64,000 nucleotides of DNA from Erpetoichthys calabaricus (Eukaryota; Chordata; Cladistia; Polypteriformes; Polypteridae). The stretch covers positions 120,625,722-120,689,721 of the forward strand of contig NC_041401.2 in the NCBI RefSeq assembly GCF_900747795.2, written 5' to 3'. Positions 46,978 to 58,400 of this stretch are shown here, piece by piece (the first letter of the stretch is position 1; each line of letters begins with the position of its first letter). Made by a program: the position numbers and the translations under genes. The notes below the pieces were generated by a model that was not told where the DNA came from, made no database searches, and saw only the letters and a list, made by a program, of their open reading frames with translations.

Positions 46978-47847
46978 CACTCAAAATTAACAGTTCTTTC
47001 ATTGTACTTTACTAGGTTGTGTGGTTCCTTGCAGAAACCCTGCTTGACCAAGAAACATTGCATTCTGGGAAAGGTTCTTTGCATGTGAAATTGCTTTGAA
47101 AAGGTTCCTAATATGTGGACAAGACAGAATATTTGAATGTACCTTCTTAAAATAGGCAGAGTGGCAGCTCTGAGGCTAAGGATCTGTGTTGGATCTGGAA
47201 GGTTGCTGGTTCAAATCCCGTTACTACCAAAAGGGATCCTACTCCTTGTGGCCCTTGAACAAGGCCCTTAACCTGAAAATTGCTCCAGGGGTGCTGTACA
47301 ATGACTGACCCCCAAAGGTCGTGTGAAAAGACAATCTCCCCTCGGGGATTAATACAGTGGACCAAATACACAAAAATAAATAAATAAGGGTATTTGAGTG
47401 GTTTTTCAGAGTGATGCCATAGGGGAACCATCTGCATGAAGTTTCATTGTATAGATCTGCAGCATGCTCCATACAGTAAACAACTTGAGCATAGGAAAGG
47501 CACTATATGAATAAAATGTATTATTATTTTTTTATTTAACCATGACTAGATAGTAACAGATTTGTGAACTGCCAATGGGTCTTGCTGCATATGTACAGTA
47601 ACACAGGCTAAAACCAAATTTTCTTAATCTGATAATGTCCTGTAGCCCACCATACACCCATAAAGCAACTTTGAGTTGTTTTCTACATATTAGGAAGTTT
47701 TTTTAAAGCACAAAGAACCAGCTTCATATGTAAAGAACCCTTTCCAGAATGGGCTGGTACTTGGTCAAGCAATAGTTGTATGAGGAACCTCACAACTGAG
47801 GAAAGAACCATATAGTGCCATTGAAAAAACATTATTTTTTAAGAGTG
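46978..47847. mobile_element. Long-inverted-repeat MITE beginning CACTC, interrupted by a SINE
   Basis: The left end CACTCAAAATTAACAG faces the right end AAGAGTG. The arms are inverse copies: GTTCCTTGCAG... GCTTGACCAAG... CATTCTGGGAAAGGTTCTTT on the left matches the complement of 47690-47815. CACT termini resemble CACTA/EnSpm elements. A SINE (47153-47390) and a short LINE tail (47460-47525) sit between the arms. Confidence 0.6.
47153..47395 (+). mobile_element. tRNA-Leu-like SINE
   Basis: GGCAGAGTGGCAGCTCTGAGG (A-box part) and GCTGGTTCAAATCCCG (B box) at the right spacing, then CCCTTGAACAAGGCCCTTAACC and CTCGGGGATTAATAC, ending in AAATA repeats. This is a different SINE family from that at 21785. 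Confidence 0.75.
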
Positions 47848-47999
47848 CACAGTAGGCTACCTACAGCAGGATACAACAAGATCAAGATAACCCGAACTCG
47901 GCCTGTGTTTTTGTATGCAACAAGAGTCTTCCTTTGAAACTTGACGTTTTTGTTATTATTATTTAGCATCATCCTCTATCAGAGCATTAACAGACATGA

Positions 48000-48690
48000 C
48001 TCTCTAAGATCTGTGATACGCCGCTAGCCTCTTAATTAGGCCATAATTCCGTAATTGTAACCACTCAATGACATCTTCCATCCAAGTTCTCCTTGGTCTT
48101 CCTCTTTCTCTACTTCCATCCATTCTTCCCTTTAAAATCATCAGCAGTTTTCTTCCTGACCTATGCATTATACGTCCTGCATATTTCATCTTGCCTATTG
48201 CTATGTCCTTCAGGAGACACTTCAATGTATCCATTCTCCTTAAGACTTCATTAGTTGCTTTCTGTGCCCAGCTTATTTTCAGTATTAGCACCATTGCTCA
48301 AAAGCATGTACGATCCTGCGTATTGTTTCCCTGTCCAAAGTCCAGATTTTGCTGCCGTAGCATAGAACCAAGAAAATGTAACATTTCAGTCTTGTCTTTT
48401 TTAGGCCCAAATTTAGGAGTAGGTCTCCTCTGATCAGGTACTTTTGTCTCTGGAAAGTATCTTTTGTCCTGCCAATTCTTGCCTTTATCTCTTGACTGCA
48501 CCGGCCATCACTGCATATCAAGCTTCCAAAATATCTGTATTTCTCAATTTCTTCCAGCTTTTCTCCATCTTGTATGATGTTACACTTTTCAGCCTCCTTT
48601 CTTGATGCTCCCTTTATTTTTGTTTTCTTTAGGTTTAGCTCCATACCATACTGCTCTCCTGTATCATTCTCTCTAGATCACTATCACTTT
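48000..48690 (-). mobile_element. LINE reverse transcriptase, 3' half
   Basis: Two minus-strand frames: 48644-48285 (LNLKKTKIKGASRKE, DGEKLEEIEKYRYFGSLICS, IGRTKDTFQRQKYLI) and 48294-48004 (LKISWAQKATNEVLRRMD, GRIMHRSGRKL, GRMDGSRERGRPRRTWMED). These are the thumb and C-terminal regions of a RTE/BovB-like LINE. The N-terminal half is at 50520-51560, with another LINE inserted between. The frame is broken. Confidence 0.7.
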
Positions 48691-48915
48691 CTGCACATCT
48701 TAAATCCTGAATAATTTACCCCATCCAAGCTTTTCAGAATAAGAATCACATTTATTGGCCAACTACGTACACATACAAGGAATTTGGCTCCATTTTTTGA
48801 CCATTCTTCAAGTGCAGTTACATGAGAGACACACACACTCATGATAAGTATACACCTAACATAAATACAAGACACACAGTGTAAACATTGCAGGAAGTAC
48901 TGAAATCTATAAACA

Positions 48916-49509
48916 TCTCTCTATTATAATAAAAAAATCCTGGGATGAGATGAGACTTTTTAGCCTGGGACAAGATGTGACTTTTTCAGAGAGATACTTT
49001 CACGTCCCACAAGACGAGACTTTGTGCCAAGAGATTTAACCACGCACGGGGCCGAAAATAAAATACAAAGAGTACATGTCAAAGTAGAATGTCATAAAGA
49101 ATTCAAAAACGTTGGCACGATACACATGCAGAGCAGGTTAGAGATAATGAAAGTATTAAAATTCGAAAATCTCAAAAAAATAATAGTAAAGATCGCAATA
49201 GTGCAAAGAAAGGGAAATTATTACTCGGTTAAATCGACCTGTGTGTGAGTGAATATATTGTTTGGATTTAAAATTTAAGTCAGAGACTTGTAGATCGTCT
49301 AATTCGTGTTGCCATCAGGGAAAAGTAGTGTTTCTTCCCAATGAAGAGGCGTATCCATGAGAATTAAAAGACTTGTTGTTTGGTGAAAGTGAAATCCACA
49401 TACATAAGCAGCACAGACGTGTAGTGGTGGCTGGCGCACAGCGCTGGCTTGGGGGGGAGGGGGGGGGTTGGGTTGGCAAGCAAAGCGAACAGGGGACGAA
49501 GCCCCCTAG
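48916..49509 (+). mobile_element. Non-autonomous Helitron
   Basis: Starts TCTCTCTATTATAATA after an A (48915). Ends in the hairpin AGGGGACGAAGCCCCCTAG, with CTAG as the terminal CTRR motif at 49506-49509, followed by T (49510). Insertion between A and T without duplication, a 5' TC and a 3' hairpin plus CTRR are the Helitron hallmarks. 594 bp with no Rep/helicase; the 74-codon open frame within has no similarity I know. Confidence 0.85.
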
Positions 49510-49910
49510 TTAACTATATGTAAGAATACTGCAAGACATTACAGGGGTTTCTATACAGAACAAGCATAATTAACCATTTGTGACCTTGATGGCCCTATTC
49601 TTATATCTGCTTCTGTTGGCACAGTTTAGTCTTTAATACCTGGCATTTGAGAGATGTTCTGGATGTGATTTTCCCTGCTTTTTTCATGACCCCAGAATAG
49701 TACAGGTCCTACAAGGTGGAAAGAATGGTGCCAGTGATCTTTTCAGCAGACCTGACTATTCACTGTGGCCTGTTCTTGTCAAGTTTAGTTGCTGATCCAA
49801 ACTGTGATGTGATGTGATGGAAGAGCTTTGAACAAACTCAATGATTGCTGAGTAGAACAGAGTCAGCGGTTCCTGTGGTTGGCTGTCGCAAGAGGCACTA
49901 GACATCGCAC

Positions 49911-50129
49911 CCATGAGAATATCACAACTGAGGAAGAGATATGAAACATAATGAAACAATTGCCAAAGAACAAAGCAGAAGGGATTGATGGAATCCCAGA
50001 AGACTTTTTACAGTGACTTGGAAACAAAGGACTTCAGGTCATGACAAAACTTATGAATGTGATATGCTCTACTCAGTGGTGGTGCTAAGTTATTTTGCTC
50101 CCTAGGTCAAGCTTAGTAATGTGCCAACC
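49911..50129 (+). repeat. Left arm of a large inverted duplication
   Basis: The sequence from CCATGAGAATATCACAAC to AGTAATGTGCCAACC is the reverse complement, with a few percent mismatches, of 51185-51406. It includes LINE coding text (KAEGIDGIPEDFLQ) plus part of a MITE. Spacer about 1.05 kb. Confidence 0.85.
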
Positions 50130-51081
50130 ATCCAAATGCTGTACCTTTTTATTATGGAATCTATGCTGGTCTTCTGTGTTAAATCCTGGGTGATTATACT
50201 GCCTAGAAATGTAAAAGTTTCCTCCACTGTTAGTATGGCGAGAGAAGATAATATTGGGGGGAGGGGGGATCCGCCTGAATTCCATTGTCATCTCCAAAGT
50301 TTGGAGCATCTTCAGCTCCCGACTGTTCTCAGGACATCAAGGGGCCAGCTGCTCAACCTCCCTTCTGTATGCAGATGACTCCCATGATGTTTGTGTCATC
50401 CACATATTTGACGAGTTAGACAGAGGGGTCCTTAGAGTTGCAGGTCCACTTTATGAAGTTGAAAGCCCAGCAGGTGTAATCCAGTGTCTGGTAAGCATAA
50501 ATTTAACCAGGTTTCCGTGAAACACAGAGCAGAATAGAGTGGAAAGTCTGTATTACACCTGTTGAGGAGTAACAGTTCATTCATTTTATTCCCTTTGAGC
50601 ACTTCCATAAGATATTCACTAGACAGACTGAAAGGTATTGGTGACATGATACATCCATGGCAAACTGAAGTCTTGTGAAGTTCATTCTTTAATTCTTAAC
50701 AGATGCCCTTTCTCTTAAGTAGAAGTTCTCGAGTAGTTCTTTCTATCTCTGGTGTTCCAGCTGTTGTTAGTAACTCTATTAACTTGTCATGTCATACTCT
50801 CTTGAAAACCTCAATGCAGCATATCTATGTCTTTTTTCAGCTCCAGTGCTCTTTCACAAAGATGAATTCTCTGGTACCTTTTCCCTTATGAAAAACATTT
50901 GGCTGTCAGTTAGGTTTCTCTCTATGATTGGTTCAATTCTATTACTGACCAATTTAAGTAATACTTTAGAAGCATGGCATATCTGAATAATAATATGATG
51001 GTCACCACAATCCTTTGCCTTATTAACTTTTGGTAATGGAATGAGTATGCATTTGATTACGTTTCCGGGACCTTGCTTATA

Positions 51082-51241
51082 GAGCAAGGGCCAGCTCCAC
51101 CATTAAGGCGAATTAGGCATTCACCTGGGACACAGATCATAATTGGGGGAAAAACCCAGCCACATGGGTTAGCTACCAAACAGTCGGTTGGCACATTAAT
51201 AAGCTTGACCTAGGGCGTAAAATAACCTAGCACCACCACTG
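51082..51241. mobile_element. Small hAT-like MITE
   Basis: Between GAGCAAGGGCCAGCTCCACC and TAGCACCACCACTG there is non-LINE sequence with a GCCTAGG-type feature. A truncated copy of the same element lies at 50074-50129 in the other arm of the inverted duplication. Confidence 0.45.
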
Positions 51242-51406
51242 TGTAGAGCATATCACATTCATAAGTTTTGTCATGACCTGAAGTCCTTTGTTTCTAAGTC
51301 GCTGTAAAAAACTCTTCTGGGATTCCAGCAATCCCTTCTGCTTTGTTTTTTTGTAATTGTTTCATTATGTTTCATATATCTTCCTCAGTTGTGATATTTG
51401 TCATGG
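51185..51406 (-). repeat. Right arm of a large inverted duplication
   Basis: Reverse complement of 49911-50129. Both arms contain the LINE-MITE junction at the same base, so the duplication came after the MITE insertion. Confidence 0.85.
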
Positions 51407-51587
51407 ATGTGATGCCTGGTTCTTCATCAATATTTCTTCTGTCATCCTCATATAATTTCTTTACATATTCTGCCCACCTATTTACTATTTCTTCATTTCT
51501 TGTTAATAGCTTCCCAGCAGTATCTCACCTCATTATTATGACCTCATTTATTCATGTTTGGTTATGGAACTAATTATGGACATAAAT

Positions 51588-51700
51588 AAGAGGTTCTTTC
51601 TGGAATCCTTATGTGGATGGTTCTTTTGGGAACTAAAAATGGTTCCCATATGGCATCACTCTCCAGAACTGCTGGGGCACCATTATATTTAAGAGTGCAG
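51588..51700 (-). mobile_element. MITE fragment (GGTTCTTTTGGGAACTAAAAA family)
   Basis: GGTTCTTTTGGGAACTAAAAA, CCCATATGGCATCACTCT and the terminal TTAAGAGTG. It shares the terminus and several internal phrases (AGTGATGCCATAGGG at 47412) with the MITE at 46978. Confidence 0.55.
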
Positions 51701-51822
51701 GGTGGTCTGTGCCCCAAAACCATGAACCTAATAAGCAGGTTCAAAAATAGATGGATGGATTATGGAATGATAAATTAGAATGATAAAGCTGTATATGTTT
51801 AAATGAAATGGCACAGAGGTAT

Positions 51823-51823
<1 letters not shown>

Positions 51824-51906
<83 letters not shown>

Positions 51907-51925
51907 ACTTTATTTGCCCTGAGAT
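51824..51925 (-). mobile_element. LINE tail with GATA array
   Basis: About 20 GATA units followed by ACTTTATTTGCCC. Same type as 42948. Confidence 0.75.
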
Positions 51926-52079
51926 GTCACTTCTACAGCATATTTGACTAATTTTATAGCCACTCAAACAGGACAGTTCCAGTACACTGAATAGAGAGAC
52001 ACAGCTCATTATTCTCATGCAGTCCACAATATCGAAGCTCCACTCCTCAAAGGAGAGCTGGGTTCTGTGTACATTTTAT

Positions 52080-52444
52080 GAATCAAAAGCTAAATGTGCC
52101 CCCCCTTAGCTGTCGCTCTCTCCCTGCAGGGTCAGATAGCAATGGGAATTTTATTTTTTGGAAAGACTGCAACATTTACGACAAAATTCACCAAAATAGC
52201 ACCTCGTAGGTGCACATTAAACACGAATGACAGGAGAACAAAAAGAAACAAAAGAACGAGGACTGAGTATAGCGCATTAACTGAAGAAAACGACGACCGG
52301 GAGGCGGAGAGAACCGAGCGGAGGAGTCCGCTTTTCCTCGTGACACTTTCACAGAGATCTTGAGGAGAAGAAACAAACCTAAGAGGAGCCTGCCGGCGAT
52401 CTATTCTGTTCACAGTGTTTCCTGTCGGACCCATTTACTTAAGT
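52080..52444 (+). promoter_or_regulatory. HTR6 5' UTR and upstream region
   Basis: GC content rises here (CGACGACCGGGAGGCGG near 52290). No TATA box is obvious near a credible start, so the transcription start is not fixed. I place the 5' UTR here because of adjacency to the HTR6 ATG at 52445. Confidence 0.4.
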
Positions 52445-55400
52445 ATGGATCCAGACCCTTTAGGGGTACCGCATGACTGGGGCAACTCAAGCCTGGGCAT
52501 CCAACTCAATGCAGCTGGGGGCAACGGCTGGGTCGCAGCTTTCCTCTGCTTGATCATCATAATCACGACAGCGGGTAACTTTATTCTCATCCTCTTGATC
52601 TTTAGCCAGCACAACCTGAGGAGCACCTCCAACTACTTTTTGGTGTCGCTTTTCATGTCTGATCTCATGGTGGGTCTGGTCGTCATGCCACCGGCAATGC
52701 TCAATGAGCTTTACGGACGCTGGGTTCTGCTACGGGGTTTCTGCCTCATCTGGGTGTCCTTCGACGTGATGTGCTGCAGCGCCTCCATTCTTAACCTGTG
52801 TGTGATCAGTCTGGACCGCTACCTGCTGATCACTTCGCCGCTCCAATACAAACTGCACATGACACCCGGCCGGGCGCTGCTGCTCATCTTGGCTGCCTGG
52901 ACACTGGCAGCTCTTGCCTCCTTTTTGCCCATTGAAATGGGATGGCATGAACCCGACTTGGAGATGCCTTCTGCTGTTCAGACCTCAGCAGGTGAAGATG
53001 ACGAGCAGTGCCGCCTCCTGGTCAGCTTACCCTTTGCGCTCATCGCTTCCTGTCTCACCTTCTTCCTCCCTTCAGTGGCCATCTCCTTTACGTATTGGAG
53101 GATCCTGCGCGCCGCCCGAAGTGCAGCCAGACGCGTGGCATCGCTACCGAGCACCGTGGCCGAACAGGGGCAGGTAACAAGTCGGGTGTGGATAAGGGGT
53201 GCTAAGCTTGGGAGTAAGTCAAAAAAGGTGGCAACACGCAGGAAGGCTTTGTGTCCGCTGCTATGTTTAATCTATTGCAGCGTCTCTTTTCGGGGCCACA
53301 GTTTCGTTGCAGGGAAGCGGGGAGATAACGACTGCCCAGCAGCACAAAAGAGACGCATAACGCACACACGAACACCGGGAGAACGTCCAGAATTGAAGGA
53401 GCGAGGCTATGTGAGGGCAGTAGAAGACGGTAGGAGAACAGTATTGGTGCACTTCGGGTGTGTATACATTAAAATAAATGGAAGACAAACTGGGAAATAA
53501 ACTGAATTGATCGAATCAGCTCTTTAAGTTCCATTTTCCACATACGAAACGTGTGCGTCTTAAAGGTAACGTGGTCACCAAACTGGCGCCATCATCTTTA
53601 TTAATCGACGAAACTATACCGAACCGTGCGATGGGCTCGTGTCCCGTCCGGTAATGGCCTAGTCTGTACTCCTTGCCTCTGAACAGAAAAAAAACCCGGC
53701 AAATTAAAAGGGATCAATTAGTTATTGAGGGGTCGTCGTCATTGTCGTTGCAACATGAAATCGATGCTTTCGGTTGGCCCCTGAATTTTTTTCGCAACAC
53801 AATCTCCGAGTTGGAAGACAAGCCTTGAAATCGATAGCCTCCATCATAAAGGTAAATCCTTCCACCGGCAAGTTATAGCAAAACATACAAAGCCAACGTC
53901 AAATTCCAACTACCTCTGAAAAGATAACACAATTTGCTACCGGCAGATGGCATGTCACTTTTAAGAATATAGCGCCTCTCATTTATGATAGGCTACGCCA
54001 GGAGCTCGGCAATGACGTACATTTCGAGGTCATTTTGAGGCTTTATATATCCATTTCTAGTACAACGGATTTTACTTTCTTGGCTATCACATTAAGGAGT
54101 ATAATTTGTATAGTAACAATATGAATGGATTTAAGTTAATTTGATTTACAGCACCACTCTCAGAAGTCACTTAATTCTAGGTCATATTACCATAACATAA
54201 ACACCTTAAGTTAACTCAAAATTAATATGCTTTTAAGAGTATATTAAAATACTTCTTTAGAAAGGGGCGGTAAGGTGGCCCAGTGGTAGTTCTGCTGCCT
54301 CGTGGTAAGGAGACTGGGGTTTGTGTCCTCCCTGCGCGGAGTTTGTATGTTCACCCCGTGTCTGCATGGTTTTCCTCCCATTGTCTAAAGACATGCAGGT
54401 CAGGTGAAGTGACGATGTTAAATTGGCCCTAGTATGTGTTCACCCTGTGATGGACTGGCACCCTCTGCAGCCCCAAATTCCCCACCCCACAACATCCCTG
54501 GTCTGAATTAATTGTGTTTTAAATGACATGACATTTTTTGGAAAATTTGCCATTGCGCAGCTACTTCGACTCAGTTTGTAGCCTTTACGTACTGTATTCA
54601 TTTCTTGCACAATTTTCATCAGTTGCGTGGCTGTCATAATAACTTAGTTAATTTTTGTTTAAAGAAAAAAACAAATTTCATTGACATAGAATCAGCAATC
54701 AAATAAGGATGCAATATAACAATATTGCCAAATCAGGTTATTTTTTTATATGTTCCAGTGAGGGCAAAAGATGATTTGACATAAAGCTGTTTATGGGATG
54801 TTTTACAGAATCATTTGTTATATTTGGTTGCACAAATTAACCTACACATTTAAACATGCCAAAGTGGCACTGCAGAGTGATGCCACAACAGAACCATTTT
54901 TGGTTCCCAAAAGAACCATCTATATAAATGTTCCAGAAGGAATCTTTCATTTGTTTAGATCCATGATGGGCTTTATCAATAACCATGAACAGACTTTAAG
55001 GGATATTGAAAGGATGATTGCTGCATACAGTATACAAACTAAGTTCAGGTTTCTTAATCTGTCAGTATTCTGCTAGGTCACCTACCACACATTAAAGATT
55101 TCTGTTTTGCCCAAATAATCTCCAAATAAAATTTTTAGAAAAACTAAAGTTTGATCTTTGAATTTATGCAGCTTCCTAAGCATTATGTTTACTCCCAGAA
55201 AAACGAGCCAAAAATGATATATATATATTTTTTGTTGACAGTTATTACCTGTAAATATCAAAACGTTAACATAAATACAGTAGGAAAGCTATGTCTAGTA
55301 TATCCACTGTTGCACTGATCCAGATTTAGTACACATCCTTTATGTGACATTTTTTGAAAGAGTCACCAACACACAGATTAATGCTGCAAAAGGGACAGTA

Positions 55401-58400
55401 GAAGCCAGTTTCTCTGATTATTCTTCTTAAAATATTTTTTTAGTTGCTTGCACATAGAAGAATAGAATGTCAGTGCCTGAATCACAGGATCAACGGTGTC
55501 CATTGTGTTATTGTAGGCTACCACAGTGCAAGGCTTGATGACTTCTACATTTCCTCATGACAACACATGAACATTGGCAGTTGCTGCATTGTGAACACTG
55601 CTTAGGGGGCTAACATCTTTTGTGTCCTTCTACTTGATTGCAATCATTTTGCCTTTTTGCAACCCACCTAATTGCACCACTGTGAACTTTCAGGCGACCA
55701 ACTTCACCAGGCACATCAGAAAGCGGTTTGGTTGTATGCTGCCGTATACATCAGTTTCATTATCCATGTTAACATCTGATGACCAAGCCAATGATTATGT
55801 TTATCGCTTGATTCATCTAATGGTCAAGTTGCAGTTTGTTGTAAAGCTGGTTTTACAGCGGGCGGCACAGTGGGTAGCACTGCTGCCTCGCGGTTGGGAG
55901 ACCTGGGGACCCGGGTTCGCTTCCCGGGTCCTCCCTGCGTGGAGTTTGCATGTTCTCCCCGTGTCTGCGTGGGTTTCCTCCGGGTGCTCCGGTTTCCTCC
56001 CACAGTCCAAAGACATGCTGGTTAGGTGGATTGGCGATTCTAAATTGGCCCTAGTGTGTGCTTGGTGTGTTTGTGTGTGTCCTGCGGTGGGTTGGCACCC
56101 TGCCCGGGATTGGTTCCTGCCTTGTGCCCTGTGTTGGCTGGGATTGGCTCCAGCAGACCCCCGTGACCCTGTGTTCGGATTCAGCGGGTTGGACGATGGA
56201 TGGATGGATGGTTTTACAGCTTGTCATTTACATGCCACTCTGTTTTGGTTGAAGACTCTTTCCCACTCATGAATACTGAGGAGTTACCTCAGAGAGGCAA
56301 AACACATAGAAACATTCATGATTTTTGCAATATAATGTTAATTTGTTAACTAGATGGCAGAAGAATACTGTCCCAAGAATTATTTGAGCATAACACTGTA
56401 AGAAGGATCATTACCCATCGCTCTGTCTGACTCGGGCTTAGTCATAGAAATATAGAATTCTGTGTCTGAGTCATGCTCAGGGTTAATTGATAAGAATTAT
56501 ATTGGAATGCAGGAGTGACTGAGTAATCTACATATTTAAATTTTGTTAACATTCAGTAATTTGTTTTAGCAAAATTGTTCTATGTCAGATAAATTATGTT
56601 TACCTAATTCCTCAAGTTCTGGTTAGAGCAACTTCTTCTGAACTGAATTTGAACTATTCCATATACTGTATCTACATAGAAAGTTTACACATTGTTCTTC
56701 CAACAGATCATTTTGTTGTTTGTCAATCTACCTACGGCTTTGATGGCAAATCAAGGAGCACGAAGCTTTTTCAACATTTATTAAATATAATCAAATCAAA
56801 ACTGAATTTTTTTATATTTGTGCAAGCCCTTTCTCCATCTTATTTCAGTATAAAAATAGTCCCATTCTTTATTAAAAAAACTTTTGCAAAACATCTCTTG
56901 CACCTTTTTTTGTATTGAGTGTGTTCCACTTTTTCATGGAATGCCACCATGCCCAACTAATAATTTCTAGATGATTGTTGCCATTTCCACTGCGGTTAGG
57001 TGCCCATGCTGCCTACATTTTGACAACCCAGCTGCCAGTTAATGATCTACTCCAATGCAAGTCCAATATCATTGAACAGGTTTGAAACGTAAATGGAACA
57101 TTAATGGAAAAACGACATTCAGAAATGAGTTGGACTGTGCATTTTCTGAGCCCAATATACAGTACTTAAAGTCCACTCTACTGCTGCACATACCCAGCAG
57201 TGTATATTGTGTAATTTATCTTCGTCAAACCCGACAAGGAGGAACCTGAAGAATGTTCATAGGGACATGGAGAAAACTCTCCACGGCCAAAACAGCAAGA
57301 AGTCTGGAGCTGTGAGGCAACAGCACTGACCTCAGGGCCACCATCAATAATACTATCTAGAGGACATGGTGATGTTCTCAATTAAAAAGTGCAGGTCTCT
57401 TAAACGTCTTATCAACATTCTTGTGGTAATTACATTGTAGTAGAGGAAGGCCATGTGCCTCATATGAGATGACTACAACTGTTAAATTATGGAAACTTCC
57501 TTTTGAATGAGTACAAAAATACAACTGCGATTAAACTTTTACACTGAGGCTCTCACATTGTGTGGAGCATGCATGCTGTAGAACAGATGGCACCTTGCCA
57601 CAGATGCCTCTGACATCTGCTTTCCAGTCACATCCCTTCAAAGATGTCAATGTGCACTCAAGCTCCCCTTCCCACACTGTTTATGGATGCACACGAATGT
57701 AATTAACTACTAAGTCTGCTAAATCCCTCAATTATGGGCAGGAGCACAGCTTCTTCTCTGATACGATTTGTATAATGACACTGATGTTTAGGGAAGTGTA
57801 GGTAAGGAGGCTGGACCTTGGTCCTTTTGAGTTGCACCTATTAAATTTTGTACAATATTAAACACCTTTCCTCTGGTTTACACATTTCAGGTGTTAATTG
57901 TTTTTATTAATAATAATTACGACTATGGTACAGAGGCAATGCTGTCTACATCTTTTGTTGTCTAGGCTTCAAAAATAACAAGCCAGCTTACCTGTGAAAG
58001 CCGAAGACTGGCCAACACACACAGCAGGAAAGCACTAAAGGCCAGTCTGACACTGGGAGTTCTGCTGGGAATGTTTTTTGCAGCCTGGCTGCCATTCTTT
58101 GTGGCAAACATGGTTCAGGTAAGTATGAAAATCATCTGTGTCAGTTGTTGAAAACTTCACTTTCCTTCATTTTCACACATTGCATTTACCCACTGGACAC
58201 CATTTCACTTCATGTTTCTGTACTATCTTTGTGTTGGCACAGGCAGTATGTGACTGTGTTCCTGGAGTTCTTTTCAATGTCCTTACTTGGCTTGGATACT
58301 GCAACAGCACTATGAACCCCATCATCTACCCTTTGTTCATGAGAGACTTCAAGAGGGCCATGGCTCACTACATGCCATGTTGTCCTCGGACATGGGAGCG

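Larger units (their letters stand above)
48730..50510 (-). mobile_element. Second LINE, inserted in the first, carrying a Helitron
   Basis: The 3' end AGAATCACATTTATTGGCC (48740) and the text around 49600-49870 and 50250-50500 (GGCACAGTTTAGTC, GCAGACCTGACTATTCACTG, TGCAGATGACTC) look like the C-terminal and 3' parts of a CR1/L2-like LINE on the minus strand. The Helitron at 48916-49509 interrupts it. Degenerate; boundaries approximate. Confidence 0.45.
50520..51560 (-). mobile_element. LINE reverse transcriptase, 5' half
   Basis: The minus strand reads NKAEGIxGIPEEFF (about 51330), CHASKVLLKLVSNRIEPIIE (about 50990) and VFKRVYHDKLIELL (about 50800), ending at CIMSPIPFSLSSEYLMEVL (about 50640). 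These are reverse transcriptase motifs upstream of the catalytic FADD, in the order expected before the 3' half at 48000-48690. A MITE (51082-51241) interrupts it; several breaks. Confidence 0.65.

Noticed and set aside
23513-51905. CRISPR-like arrays suggested by regular GATA spacing
   Set aside because: These are simple tetranucleotide microsatellites at LINE tails in a vertebrate genome, with no spacers.
52415-52444. Extension of HTR6 upstream of 52445
   Set aside because: The frame is open but begins with GTG, not ATG; the first ATG is at 52445 and aligns with the human start.
55622-56272. 216-codon plus-strand open frame in HTR6 intron 1
   Set aside because: More than half is the SINE at 55860; the remainder has no recognisable domain or splice signals.
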